Notes under the pieces: generated by a model
Databases searched by the model: none
Seen by the model: the letters and a program-made list of their open reading frames with translations, nothing else
What the model was told of the DNA's origin: nothing
Made by a program: the position numbers and the translations under genes
Source of the DNA: Planctomycetaceae bacterium
Lineage (GTDB): Bacteria > Planctomycetota > Planctomycetia > Isosphaerales > Isosphaeraceae
Direction of reading: 5' to 3'
Length of the DNA stretch: 19,338 nucleotides
Assembly: GCA_019232645.1 (NCBI GenBank)
Contig: JAFANO010000462.1
Span: 1-19,338 of the forward strand
Shown: positions 1 through 6,954 of the stretch, in pieces
Position numbering within the stretch: position 1 is the first letter of the stretch
Layout of the letters: every line of letters starts with the position of its first letter

Positions 1-163
1 CGATAATCGACCTATTGGACCCGGGAATCCTATTTTGGCCGAGTCACCTCACCGGTTGCGATTTGGGATCCCCCTGGCATCCCCCACCATGCATCGGAGG
101 AGTGCGACATCGGGGCGATCCGCCTCGTTTTCTCCGGGACCGAGAGCGAGAGGAGCATATCAG

Positions 164-532
164 ATGACGACGAGTGAGCCGAGAGTGAAGACCGTGGCGA
201 CGAGGCCAACGAGAACGCCCTCCCTGGGGGAGGCCGATTCGCAACAACACAGGAAGGCTCAGCGCGCGGCGATCCTGTTGAAGCAAGCCAGCGACCCGAC
301 CCGGTTGCAGATCCTCCTGATGCTCCTCGACGGCGAGAGTCCCGTCGGCTCCCTGGGCGAGGACTTGAGCATGAGCCAGCCGGCGATCAGCCATCACCTG
401 GCCCTGCTCCGCCACGGCGGGCTCATCACCCCTCGCCGACAGGGCAAGAGCAATTACTACGTCTTGACCGACGCGGGCCGTGAGCTGGCGACCATGGTCC
501 AGTCGATGATCGTCGGGGAGGCGCCTCGATGA
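164..532 (+). CDS. ArsR-family winged-helix transcriptional regulator
   Basis: A 122-residue DNA-binding protein. Residues about 33-110 form an ArsR/SmtB-type winged helix: a first helix ending in ASDPTRLQILLML, a recognition helix around SMSQPAISHHLALLRHGGL (residues 69-87), and a beta wing RRQGKSNYYVLT. The first 30 residues are a polar, Thr/Arg-rich tail. The ATG at 164 is chosen because GAGAGGAG lies about 6-9 nt upstream; an in-frame ATG further upstream (89) would add sequence that does not look like protein of this family. The protein has no cysteine at all, so the classical Cys-based metal-sensing sites of ArsR, SmtB or CadC are absent. The signal is therefore unknown, and it could be a metal-independent repressor. 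It stands alone: an ~800-bp gap follows on the same strand and the upstream neighbour is outside the window. Confidence 0.88.
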   Translation: MTTSEPRVKTVATRPTRTPSLGEADSQQHRKAQRAAILLKQASDPTRLQILLMLLDGESPVGSLGEDLSMSQPAISHHLALLRHGGLITPRRQGKSNYYVLTDAGRELATMVQSMIVGEAPR

Positions 533-843
533 CGCGAGCCGCCGGGCCGCCCGGGTCGGGGCTACGGCCGGCTCGCCGTTGTTGAAGAGCCGGAGCGGGA
601 TCGCCGAGGAGATCCAGGCATGGACCGCGTGGATGGCGTCGGCGAACGGGGCCCAGGAGAAACTGCCGGCGCGTCGCGACAGGGGTCGATCCGCGGCGGG
701 AGAAGCAGCCCGATCGCGGGGACGTCCTCAGCGAGGACGGCCAAGCGCGGACAGTTCCGACAGTGGACGTCGAGGCTGGAGGTGGCGCGGAAGTCCCTCA
801 CTTGCCCGGCGCATGATCGCGGGGCCCTCCGGCCGAGCGTGCC

Positions 844-906
844 GATCCCCACAAGGGATCCGGCGAGGGACCGTCGCCTTCAGGCGACGGGGGAATCGCC
901 GTCCCT
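844..906. other. Cluster of inverted repeats (possible structured RNA or terminator)
   Basis: GATCCC at 844-849 pairs with GGGATC at 855-860 around a 5-nt loop. CCGTCGCC at 871-878 pairs perfectly with GGCGACGG at 883-890 around the loop TTCA. AGGGA at 866-870 can additionally pair with TCCCT at 902-906, enclosing the second hairpin. There is no T-run after either stem, so a classical intrinsic terminator is not supported. An RNA element or a protein-binding palindrome is possible; no known riboswitch consensus was recognised. Confidence 0.4.
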
Positions 907-977
907 CAGCAAGAACGGGAAACACCCCGTACAGGCCATCCGATCCTTTGGTCTGATCGACTCCTCGCCCAAAGACA

Positions 978-993
978 CTCCTCGAGAGAGGAG
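978..993. other. Short hairpin with GAGA tetraloop
   Basis: CTCCTC (978-983) and GAGGAG (988-993) flank GAGA, which fits the GNRA tetraloop pattern when read as RNA on the plus strand. It lies about 335 bp upstream of the GH57 gene start. Function unknown. Confidence 0.35.
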
Positions 994-1327
994 CACCAGT
1001 TTCGCAGGGCGCTTCAAACCTTGCCGCGAGGCACGTTGAATCCGCCGGGGCCGCGAGGTCCCGGCAAGGGTCGCAGTCGATCGGCCTCAGGGATCGGCAA
1101 GGCGGGGCATGTCCCCGTCCGAGTACAGGTCCAAGCCGTCACCTCCTGGCGACGGTCGTTGACCTCTCCCCTCACGATCCTCATCCCGGGGCCGGCGATC
1201 AAGGGCGGCGCGGCTGCGTCGTTGCCCATGATCCCCGGTTCCTGCTAACGTGGCAACGAATTGAGGAGTCCGTCCCCCTCTCGGTCGCCTTTCATCCGGG
1301 AGCATCCCGCGGAGTGTCGAGGAACGC

Positions 1328-3748
1328 ATGCATCCACCCCGCTATCTTTGCATCCATGGCCACTTCTACCAGCCTCCGCGAGAAAACCCCTGGCTCGACC
1401 TGGTCGAGGTGCAGGACTCGGCCGCCCCGGATCACGACTGGAACGAGCGGATCACGCGCGAGTGCTACGCGCCCAACACCCGCTCCCGGCTGCTCGACGC
1501 GCAGGGCCGGATCATCAACCTCTCGAACAACTACGCCTGGATGAGCTTCAACTTCGGGCCGACGCTGCTGTCCTGGCTGGAGCGTTCGGCGCCCGAGGTG
1601 CTGGAACGGATCGTCGAGGCCGATCGCATCAGCCGGGAGCGGCGGGGCGGCCACGGCAACGCCCTGGCGCAGGTCTACAACCACGTCATCATGCCCCTGG
1701 CCAGTGCCCACGACCGTCGGACGCAGGTGCTCTGGGGCATCGCCGACTTCCGCCATCGCTTCGGCCGGGATCCGGAGGGGATGTGGCTGGCCGAGACGGC
1801 CGCCGACGTCGCCTCGCTCGAGGCGCTGGCCGAGGCGGGCATCCGCTTCACCATCCTGGCTCCGCACCAGGCCAAACGCTGGCGGAAGGCCGGCGCCCAG
1901 GAGTGGGTCGAGATCCCGGGGGGGGTCGACCCCTCCCGCGCCTACTCGATCCGACTCCCTTCGGGGCGATCGCTGGCGCTGTTCTTCTATGACGGGATCA
2001 TCTCCCGCCAGGTCGCATTCGAGCGGTTGCTCGACAACGGCGAGGTGTTCCTCGAGCGGCTCCTGCGCGGCTTCGACGACCGCCGCGAGCACGCGCAGCT
2101 CATGCACATCGCCACCGACGGCGAGTCCTACGGCCATCATCATGCGCACGGCGACATGGCGCTGGCCTACGTGCTGCACAGGCTGGCCAAGCACCCCGAG
2201 ATCCGCCTGACCAATTACGGAGAGTTCCTCGAGCGGCACCCGCCCCAGTGGGAGGTCGAGATCCACGAGAAGACCGCCTGGAGCTGCGCGCACGGGGTCG
2301 AGCGGTGGAACTCGGACTGCGGCTGTAAGACCCGGGGCGACTGGCACCAGAAGTGGCGCGGGCCGCTCCGCCGGGCGTTCGACCAGCTGAAGGACCAGCT
2401 CGACCACGTCTTCAGCACCCGGGGGCGCGAGTGCTTCCCCGATCCCTGGGAGGCGAGGAACGCCTACATCGACCTGGTCCTCAACCGCAACCCGAAGGCA
2501 ATCCGCCATTTCCTCCGCCGCCACGGGCACCCCGACCTCGACGATACCCAGATCGGCGACGCGCTTCGTCTGCTCGAGATGCAGCGCAACGCGATGCTCA
2601 TGTACACCAGCTGCGGCTGGTTCTTCGACGAGCTCAGCGGGCTGGAGACGACCCAGTGCCTCCACTACGCGGCGCGGGCGATCCACCTGGCACGGACCTT
2701 CCGCCGCGACTGCGAGAAGAAGTTCGTCCAGTCGCTCAAGCTGGCGCTGAGCAACCTGCCGCAGTTCAAGCACGGCCGTGGGGTCTGGGAGCAATTGATC
2801 CGCCCCGCGATGGTCGACCTCGACCGGATCCTGGCCAACGCGGCGATCGGCCTGATCTACCCCGCGCGCGACGCGAACGGCCGGTTCTACTTGTTCGACC
2901 TCGAGGTCCTCGACCAGGAGGTCCGGAGCCGCGGCCCCAGCCACCTGGCCGTCGGCCGGCTCCGGATCCGCTCGGACCAGACGTGGGAGCTGGCCGAGTC
3001 GGCCTTCGTCGTCATCCACTACGGCGGCCTCGACTTCCACACGGTCCTCCGCCCGGTCGAGTCCCCCAGGGAGTACGAGGGCTTCAAGCATCGACTCCTG
3101 GAGGCGTACAAGACCGGCTCGCTGGCCGACGTCACCGCGCGGGTGACGCGCGAGTTCGAAGGCAAGATCCACCACCTCGACGACCTCTTCGTCGACGAGC
3201 GGCGGCGGGTCGTCGGCATCGTCCTCCAGGACCGGATCGAGGACTACCAGCGGACCTTCGGGCGGCTGACCGGCCAGGACGACGACGTGCTCAACCGCCT
3301 CGGCAAGATGCACTTCCCGATCCCCAAGCCGCTCCGCGCGGCGGCCTCGTCGTACCTCGACCTCGAGTTGCGGCGGGAGCTCGACCGGCTGGACGCCGAA
3401 GGCAGCCTGGAGCGGATCCGGGGCCTCTACGAACGCGGCAAGACCTGGGGCTACCAGCCCGAGCACGAGCTGCTGTCCAGGGCGCTGTCGGAGGCGCTGT
3501 GGCGGACCCTGAGCCGGCTCGACGCGGACGCCGACCTCCTCGAGCTGGCCGCGCGGGCGGGCCACCTCCTCGACGCCGCCGCGTTGCTGGGCCTGACGCT
3601 CGACCTCTGGAAGGTGCAGAACGTGCTGCTCGACTCGTACTCGCAGCTCGCCGCATCGGGCACCATGACCGAGGCGATGCACGACCACCTGGCGAAGCTG
3701 GCCGCTAAGCTCAACCTCTGCCGCGACCTGCTCGGCTGGCGGCCGTGA
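1328..3748 (+). CDS. Glycoside hydrolase family 57 protein with DUF3536 (alpha-amylase/alpha-mannosidase-like)
   Basis: An 806-residue cytoplasmic enzyme predicted to act on alpha-linked glucans or related polysaccharides. The N-terminal ~300 residues carry GH57 signatures: HGHFYQPP at 10-17 (family motif 1), GMWLAETAAD with Glu156 at the position of the catalytic nucleophile, and IATDGESYGHHH with Asp264 at the position of the general acid/base. The C-terminal ~500 residues match the DUF3536 type of architecture, including a CARGVERW-like Cys-rich stretch near residues 320-335 (SCAHGVERWNSDCGCK). No signal peptide is visible. The ATG at 1328 is preceded by GAGGAA about 6 nt upstream. The substrate cannot be assigned from sequence; glycogen or another storage glucan would fit the family. 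It is monocistronic here and converges with the cyclase gene, with strong hairpins after its stop. Confidence 0.92.
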   Translation: MHPPRYLCIHGHFYQPPRENPWLDLVEVQDSAAPDHDWNERITRECYAPNTRSRLLDAQGRIINLSNNYAWMSFNFGPTLLSWLERSAPEVLERIVEADRISRERRGGHGNALAQVYNHVIMPLASAHDRRTQVLWGIADFRHRFGRDPEGMWLAETAADVASLEALAEAGIRFTILAPHQAKRWRKAGAQEWVEIPGGVDPSRAYSIRLPSGRSLALFFYDGIISRQVAFERLLDNGEVFLERLLRGFDDRREHAQLMHIATDGESYGHHHAHGDMALAYVLHRLAKHPEIRLTNYGEFLERHPPQWEVEIHEKTAWSCAHGVERWNSDCGCKTRGDWHQKWRGPLRRAFDQLKDQLDHVFSTRGRECFPDPWEARNAYIDLVLNRNPKAIRHFLRRHGHPDLDDTQIGDALRLLEMQRNAMLMYTSCGWFFDELSGLETTQCLHYAARAIHLARTFRRDCEKKFVQSLKLALSNLPQFKHGRGVWEQLIRPAMVDLDRILANAAIGLIYPARDANGRFYLFDLEVLDQEVRSRGPSHLAVGRLRIRSDQTWELAESAFVVIHYGGLDFHTVLRPVESPREYEGFKHRLLEAYKTGSLADVTARVTREFEGKIHHLDDLFVDERRRVVGIVLQDRIEDYQRTFGRLTGQDDDVLNRLGKMHFPIPKPLRAAASSYLDLELRRELDRLDAEGSLERIRGLYERGKTWGYQPEHELLSRALSEALWRTLSRLDADADLLELAARAGHLLDAAALLGLTLDLWKVQNVLLDSYSQLAASGTMTEAMHDHLAKLAAKLNLCRDLLGWRP

Positions 3749-3800
3749 CCGCCCGCCGCACCGAGGCCGATGGTCAGGGTTCACGGCGCGATCCGTACCT

Positions 3801-3859
3801 CTCCTCCCAGGGAGGAGCATCCCTCATGCGGGCCAGCCGCCATCGGCTGGCCCGCATGA
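3801..3859. terminator. Two tandem hairpins in the convergent gap (possible bidirectional terminator)
   Basis: CTCCTCCC (3801-3808) and GGGAGGAG (3810-3817) form an 8-bp inverted repeat. It is followed by a perfect 16-bp stem, 3824-3839 with 3844-3859, closed by a CCAT loop (arm TCATGCGGGCCAGCCG). They lie 50-110 bp after the stop of the GH57 gene and before the 3' end of the convergent cyclase gene. Neither strand shows a poly-T tract, so intrinsic termination is inferred from position and stem strength only. Confidence 0.45.
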
Positions 3860-3898
3860 TGCTGAAGACCGAGATCGGACACCCGACCTGTCGCGCCC

Positions 3899-4004
3899 TG
3901 ATACGCATTCCAGGGAGTTTGTGCGCTCTGTTCGGATCTCAAATTTGAGATTTCAGATTTCAAATCAGCAGACCGAGCACATGAGATTCCTGGAATCCGT
4001 ATTA
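3899..4004 (+). repeat. Intergenic MITE/REP-like repeat, copy A (106 bp)
   Basis: The ends are imperfect inverted repeats: TGATACGCATTCCAGGGA at the left, and TAATACGGATTCCAGGAAT when the right end is read on the opposite strand. The middle contains a perfect 16-bp palindrome ATCTCAAATTTGAGAT (3936-3951). Positions 3933-3972 match the reverse complement of 16909-16948 at 38 of 40 bases. The element is clearly AT-richer than the surrounding genes. Its last three bases are the stop codon (TAA on the minus strand) of the cyclase gene. It carries no coding capacity. Confidence 0.75.
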
Positions 4005-5888
4005 CTTGATCGTGAACGCGAGCACCGGGTCGAAGTCCGTCGGGTTGGTCTTGAGGCATTCGATGGCGCGCCCCAGGAGGGTGAGGGCGGGCAGGTCATA
4101 GTTGCCTTCCTGGCCGGCCAGGAGGGGAGCGAGGGTCCGGCAGGCCTCGGACCAGCGCCGGGCCTCGAAGCTGCTCAAGGCCTTCTCGTATTCCTCGGCC
4201 CGAGCTCTCCACTCGGGGTCGGGCTCGATCGCGTGCAGCTCGTGGAGATCGGTCGCGCGCTCGATGCCGACGACCCGGATGGTGCAGAGCCGCCGCGTCG
4301 CGAACGTGCCGCCCAGTTGCGCATGCGTCGTGCCGGTGATCAGGGTCGGGATGCCGATCTGCTTGGTCGCCCCCTCGACGCGGCTGGCCAGGTTGACCGT
4401 TTGGCCGAGCGGCCCGTACTTGAACTTCTGGAGGCTGCCGGTGTTGCCGACGAGGGCCTCCCCGGTGTTGATCCCGATCCCCAGCGCCAGCGTGCCCCCG
4501 ATCCGGTCCCGCCAGCGGGCGTTCAGCTCGGGCAGCTCGGCCTGCATCAGCATCGCCGCGCGGCAGGCACGGGCGGAGTGATCGGGCTGATCGACGGGGG
4601 CGTTCCACATGGCGAGGATGCCGTCGCCGACGTAATCCACCACGACGCCCCCCTGTTCGAAGATCCGCGCCGTGAGCCGCTCGAGCACCTGATTCATCAT
4701 CAGGCAGGTCTCGCGCGGGCCGAGGCGCTCGGCCAGGCGCGAGAAGCCCCGGATGTCGCTGACCAGGATCGTGACCTCCCGGATGCGGCCCTCGAGCATG
4801 CTGGCGTCGCGGTCGAGCTCGCGCGCCAGCTCGCACGAGAAGAACTGCTCGAATTGGACGGAGCGGCGCATCGCCTCCAGCTCGCTCTCGCGCCGGGCCA
4901 GGCCGGCACCCACGGCCGCGGCGAGCACCTGGACCAACTGTGCCTCGAGCGGGGAAATCTCGGCCATCCTCCCCGTGTGCACGACCGTCGTGATATCGCG
5001 GAGCCTCGCGCCGTAAACCACGCCGATGACCTCGGTCCCCTCGGTGTTGAAGACCGGCGAGGCCACCACGGCGTTCACCCCCCAGAGGCTCTCGGTCGTG
5101 CTGCAGGGGCCCAGCATCCGGAAGAACGTCCGGCGCTCCTGGCAGACGCGCTCGAGGATCGTCTTGCTGTAGATGAACGTCTCATGGGCGTCGGGGGGAT
5201 AGCCGGCCTCGACCTTCCAGTCGCGATCCTTGCGCGACAGGACCAGCCCGCGGTCCAGGCCGATCAGCTCGACCACGGCGCGGGCCGTCTCCTCGAAGAA
5301 GGCGTTCGACGAGGCGGCGGCGCGTTGCACGGCCACGACCCTCTCGAACCAGCGCGCCAGTTGCTCGGCCTGCGGGGTCTCGTCCAGCCCGGCCAGCGAG
5401 GGGACCACCCGCTCTTCCGGCCGCGCCTCGGCGAAGTCGGACGTGCCCGTGCCCATCACCAACCCCGACGCCCCCCCCTCGGCCGGGGGCGAGGCCGTCG
5501 CGCCCAGCGGCCTGGTCGCGCCGCCGAAGGAGATCGGCCTGGCGATCGTCCCCATCTCCTCCACCGACCCTTCCTCGCTCCCCTCGGGCGCGATCTCGAT
5601 GAGCGTCGCCCCGACCGTCAACCGGACCGGCAGGTCCAGCTCGCAGGACGTACACGGCTCGATCGGGGTCCCGTTGGCCAGGTCGGCCTTGACCTTCTGG
5701 CTCAGGTTCATGATCCGGACCCGGTCGCCGGGCAGCTCCTCGACCAGCAACTGGCTGGCCGAGACGTACGGGTCCTGGACCACGTGCTCCGGCCCGCCGA
5801 GCTTCGGTTGTCGTCCCAGCTCGATCGGCCCGCTCTCGTGCCTGAATCGGGTCCGCTCCCGCTTGTTCGAGACGGAGAAGCAGAGCAT
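4002..5888 (-). CDS. FHA-GAF-class III adenylate/guanylate cyclase
   Basis: A 628-residue signalling protein predicted to make a cyclic nucleotide in the cytoplasm. Residues 1-100 look like an FHA domain (LGRQ at 24-27, SASQL at 43-47 where most FHA domains have SxxH). A flexible linker follows, then a GAF domain about 180-335, then the catalytic domain about 365-550, and a helical tail to 628. Both metal-binding aspartates are present (SDIRGF Asp378; VGDG Asp422), as are the transition-state Asn499 and Arg503 in QTVNLASRVEG. The two usual base-specifying positions are atypical: Asp418 where cyclases normally have Lys, and Gly492 where Asp or Thr is usual. Whether the product is cAMP, cGMP or something else is therefore open. 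The start at 5888 is chosen because GAGGAAAGGGAG lies just upstream and the FHA domain begins there; longer upstream reading is Arg/Pro-rich and implausible. No membrane segment is seen. Confidence 0.9.
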   Translation of the reverse strand: MLCFSVSNKRERTRFRHESGPIELGRQPKLGGPEHVVQDPYVSASQLLVEELPGDRVRIMNLSQKVKADLANGTPIEPCTSCELDLPVRLTVGATLIEIAPEGSEEGSVEEMGTIARPISFGGATRPLGATASPPAEGGASGLVMGTGTSDFAEARPEERVVPSLAGLDETPQAEQLARWFERVVAVQRAAASSNAFFEETARAVVELIGLDRGLVLSRKDRDWKVEAGYPPDAHETFIYSKTILERVCQERRTFFRMLGPCSTTESLWGVNAVVASPVFNTEGTEVIGVVYGARLRDITTVVHTGRMAEISPLEAQLVQVLAAAVGAGLARRESELEAMRRSVQFEQFFSCELARELDRDASMLEGRIREVTILVSDIRGFSRLAERLGPRETCLMMNQVLERLTARIFEQGGVVVDYVGDGILAMWNAPVDQPDHSARACRAAMLMQAELPELNARWRDRIGGTLALGIGINTGEALVGNTGSLQKFKYGPLGQTVNLASRVEGATKQIGIPTLITGTTHAQLGGTFATRRLCTIRVVGIERATDLHELHAIEPDPEWRARAEEYEKALSSFEARRWSEACRTLAPLLAGQEGNYDLPALTLLGRAIECLKTNPTDFDPVLAFTIK

Positions 5889-6286
5889 CACTCCCTTTCC
5901 TCGTTCGGGGCGCCGACCGGCCCGGCCTTCGAGGCCCGACCCGGGGAGGACGGATGACCGGACCTGAAGGCGGTACCTCGTCGGCCCACGCCGTCGTGGA
6001 AACCGTCCTGGGCCGTTGAAGGACCTCGGTCGAGATCGTGGGACATGCCCCTCGATCCCGCGCCGCCCTGGCACGACAATTGGCAATCTCGACCTGACGA
6101 GACGCGTGCTCTCATGTGGTCCGGCCCACCTCCTCGACATCTTCGCGCGAGTCGCGCGTCAATCGCGTCCATTTCCGCCCCTCTCGGGGCGTCGGGCGTG
6201 CGCGGCGGTGTATGCTCTGGAGACGGGTCGTCGCGCACCGCGCTGCGCGTGGGGCGGCGACCGCTCGGGAATCGAGGGACCGCCCG
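5889..6286. other. Divergent 398-bp intergenic region with inverted repeats
   Basis: This region separates the starts of the cyclase gene (-) and the Ig-like gene (+). No gene is seen. CGCGCGA (6144-6150) and TCGCGCG (6152-6158) form a 7-1-7 palindrome, and CGCCCC (6176-6181) with GGGGCG (6186-6191) forms a hairpin with a TCTC loop. A TATGCT hexamer at 6211-6216 could serve as a -10 box for the plus-strand gene but has no good -35 at the right distance. Confidence 0.4.
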
Positions 6287-6841
6287 ATGATCCACATATT
6301 CTGCCGATCGCACGGGTTCGGCCGCAAGTCCAGGTCCGCCCATGGACGGAGAAAGCCGCGCGCGAGCCCGGAAATCGCGCCCCTCGAGGGGCGCGCGCCG
6401 CTGGCGATCCTCGGCTTGAGCGCGCAAGCCAGTCCCGCCCTCATCCGCCCCATCAACCCGATGAACCAGCCCAAGGGGCTGATCACCGTCACGTCCATCC
6501 GCCCGATCACGCTGTCTGGGTACGTCGCCGAGAGCGGCACCGCCACCCCCACGGTGACGTTCCGCGTCGTGGACCAGTTCGGCCGCGACCAGCCCAGCGG
6601 CACACTGACGCCGCAGCTCGTCACCGCCGTCAACCCGGCAACGAACTTGCCCATCCCGCCAGCGACGTACTTTTTCAACGGCAGGATCGGGCTCAGCCTG
6701 GCCCATCCCCCGGGCGGCAGTCGTCAGTACACGCTCATCGTGACCGCCAATGATGGCGCCGAGACGGTCAGCACCACGCTGATCGTGCCCCCGGCCACGT
6801 TCTTCCACCGGCACCGGTCGATCCCGTTAAATCTCTCATGA
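6287..6841 (+). CDS. Small exported Ig-like domain protein (planctomycete type)
   Basis: A 184-residue protein of unknown specific role. The basic N-terminus (residues 1-27) is followed by SPEIAPLEGRAPLAILGLSA (27-46), which resembles the 'PLExR' motif plus short hydrophobic stretch seen at the start of many planctomycete surface or exported proteins. Residues about 62-168 are a single beta-rich module with Thr/Val/Pro alternation (LITVTSIRPITLSGYV, TPTVTFRVVDQFGRD, GGSRQYTLIVTANDGAETVS), which fits a bacterial Ig-like or cohesin-like sandwich. The protein ends in a basic His/Arg tail. The ATG at 6287 has GAGGGA about 8 nt upstream; earlier in-frame ATGs at 6116 and 6212 lack such a site. Exported and probably structural or adhesive is inference only. 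Confidence 0.65.
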   Translation: MIHIFCRSHGFGRKSRSAHGRRKPRASPEIAPLEGRAPLAILGLSAQASPALIRPINPMNQPKGLITVTSIRPITLSGYVAESGTATPTVTFRVVDQFGRDQPSGTLTPQLVTAVNPATNLPIPPATYFFNGRIGLSLAHPPGGSRQYTLIVTANDGAETVSTTLIVPPATFFHRHRSIPLNLS

Positions 6842-6860
6842 TGATGGGGAGTCGTGACGA

Positions 6861-6889
6861 TTGACCCGGCCTGGGCTGGGCTCTATGCT
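6861..6889 (+). promoter_or_regulatory. Sigma70-like promoter for the redox operon
   Basis: TTGACC (6861-6866) and TATGCT (6884-6889) are separated by exactly 17 nt, close to the housekeeping consensus. Transcription would begin near 6896, leaving a leader of about 60 nt before the ATG at 6955, which has GGAGG at 6942-6946. It lies in the 105-bp gap just after the Ig-like gene, so the two-gene redox operon probably has its own promoter. No obvious CRP-type TGTGA-N6-TCACA site was seen around it. Confidence 0.6.
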
Positions 6890-6954
6890 AAACTAATGCC
6901 CATGAGCCCCCGCTTGGTCGAGCGGATCGCGCGTCGGTCCCGGAGGTGAGTGGC

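Larger units (their letters stand above)
533..1327. other. 795-bp gap without a convincing gene; hairpin-rich
   Basis: Open frames occur on both strands but read as low-complexity Arg/Pro/Ser-rich shadows with no recognisable motif. On the minus strand a fragment around 540-680 (containing AIHAVHAWISSAIPLRLFNN) has a more protein-like composition but runs into a stop upstream, so it could at most be a decayed gene end. The gap holds several clean inverted repeats (844-860, 871-890 nested inside 866-906, and 978-993). Just upstream of the next gene there is a weak promoter-like pair, TTGCCC at 1222-1227 and GCTAAC at 1244-1249, with a 16-nt spacer. Confidence 0.5.

Noticed and set aside
164..532. 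Arsenic or metal resistance operon led by the ArsR-type regulator
   Set aside because: The regulator has no cysteine for the usual metal sites and no transporter or reductase gene follows within the window.
1292..3820. Very long open frame on the minus strand opposite the GH57 gene
   Set aside because: It is antisense to a gene with clear family motifs. Long antisense frames are expected where codons end in G/C, and its translation is a Val/Glu/Gln/Arg/Leu-rich shadow without motifs.
3921..5957. 678-codon plus-strand open frame opposite the cyclase gene
   Set aside because: It starts inside the intergenic repeat and has no recognisable domain, while the minus strand encodes a complete FHA-GAF-cyclase.
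6946..6954. GTG at 6946 as start of the NuoEF gene
   Set aside because: It overlaps the GGAGG ribosome-binding sequence; the ATG at 6955 has proper spacing.
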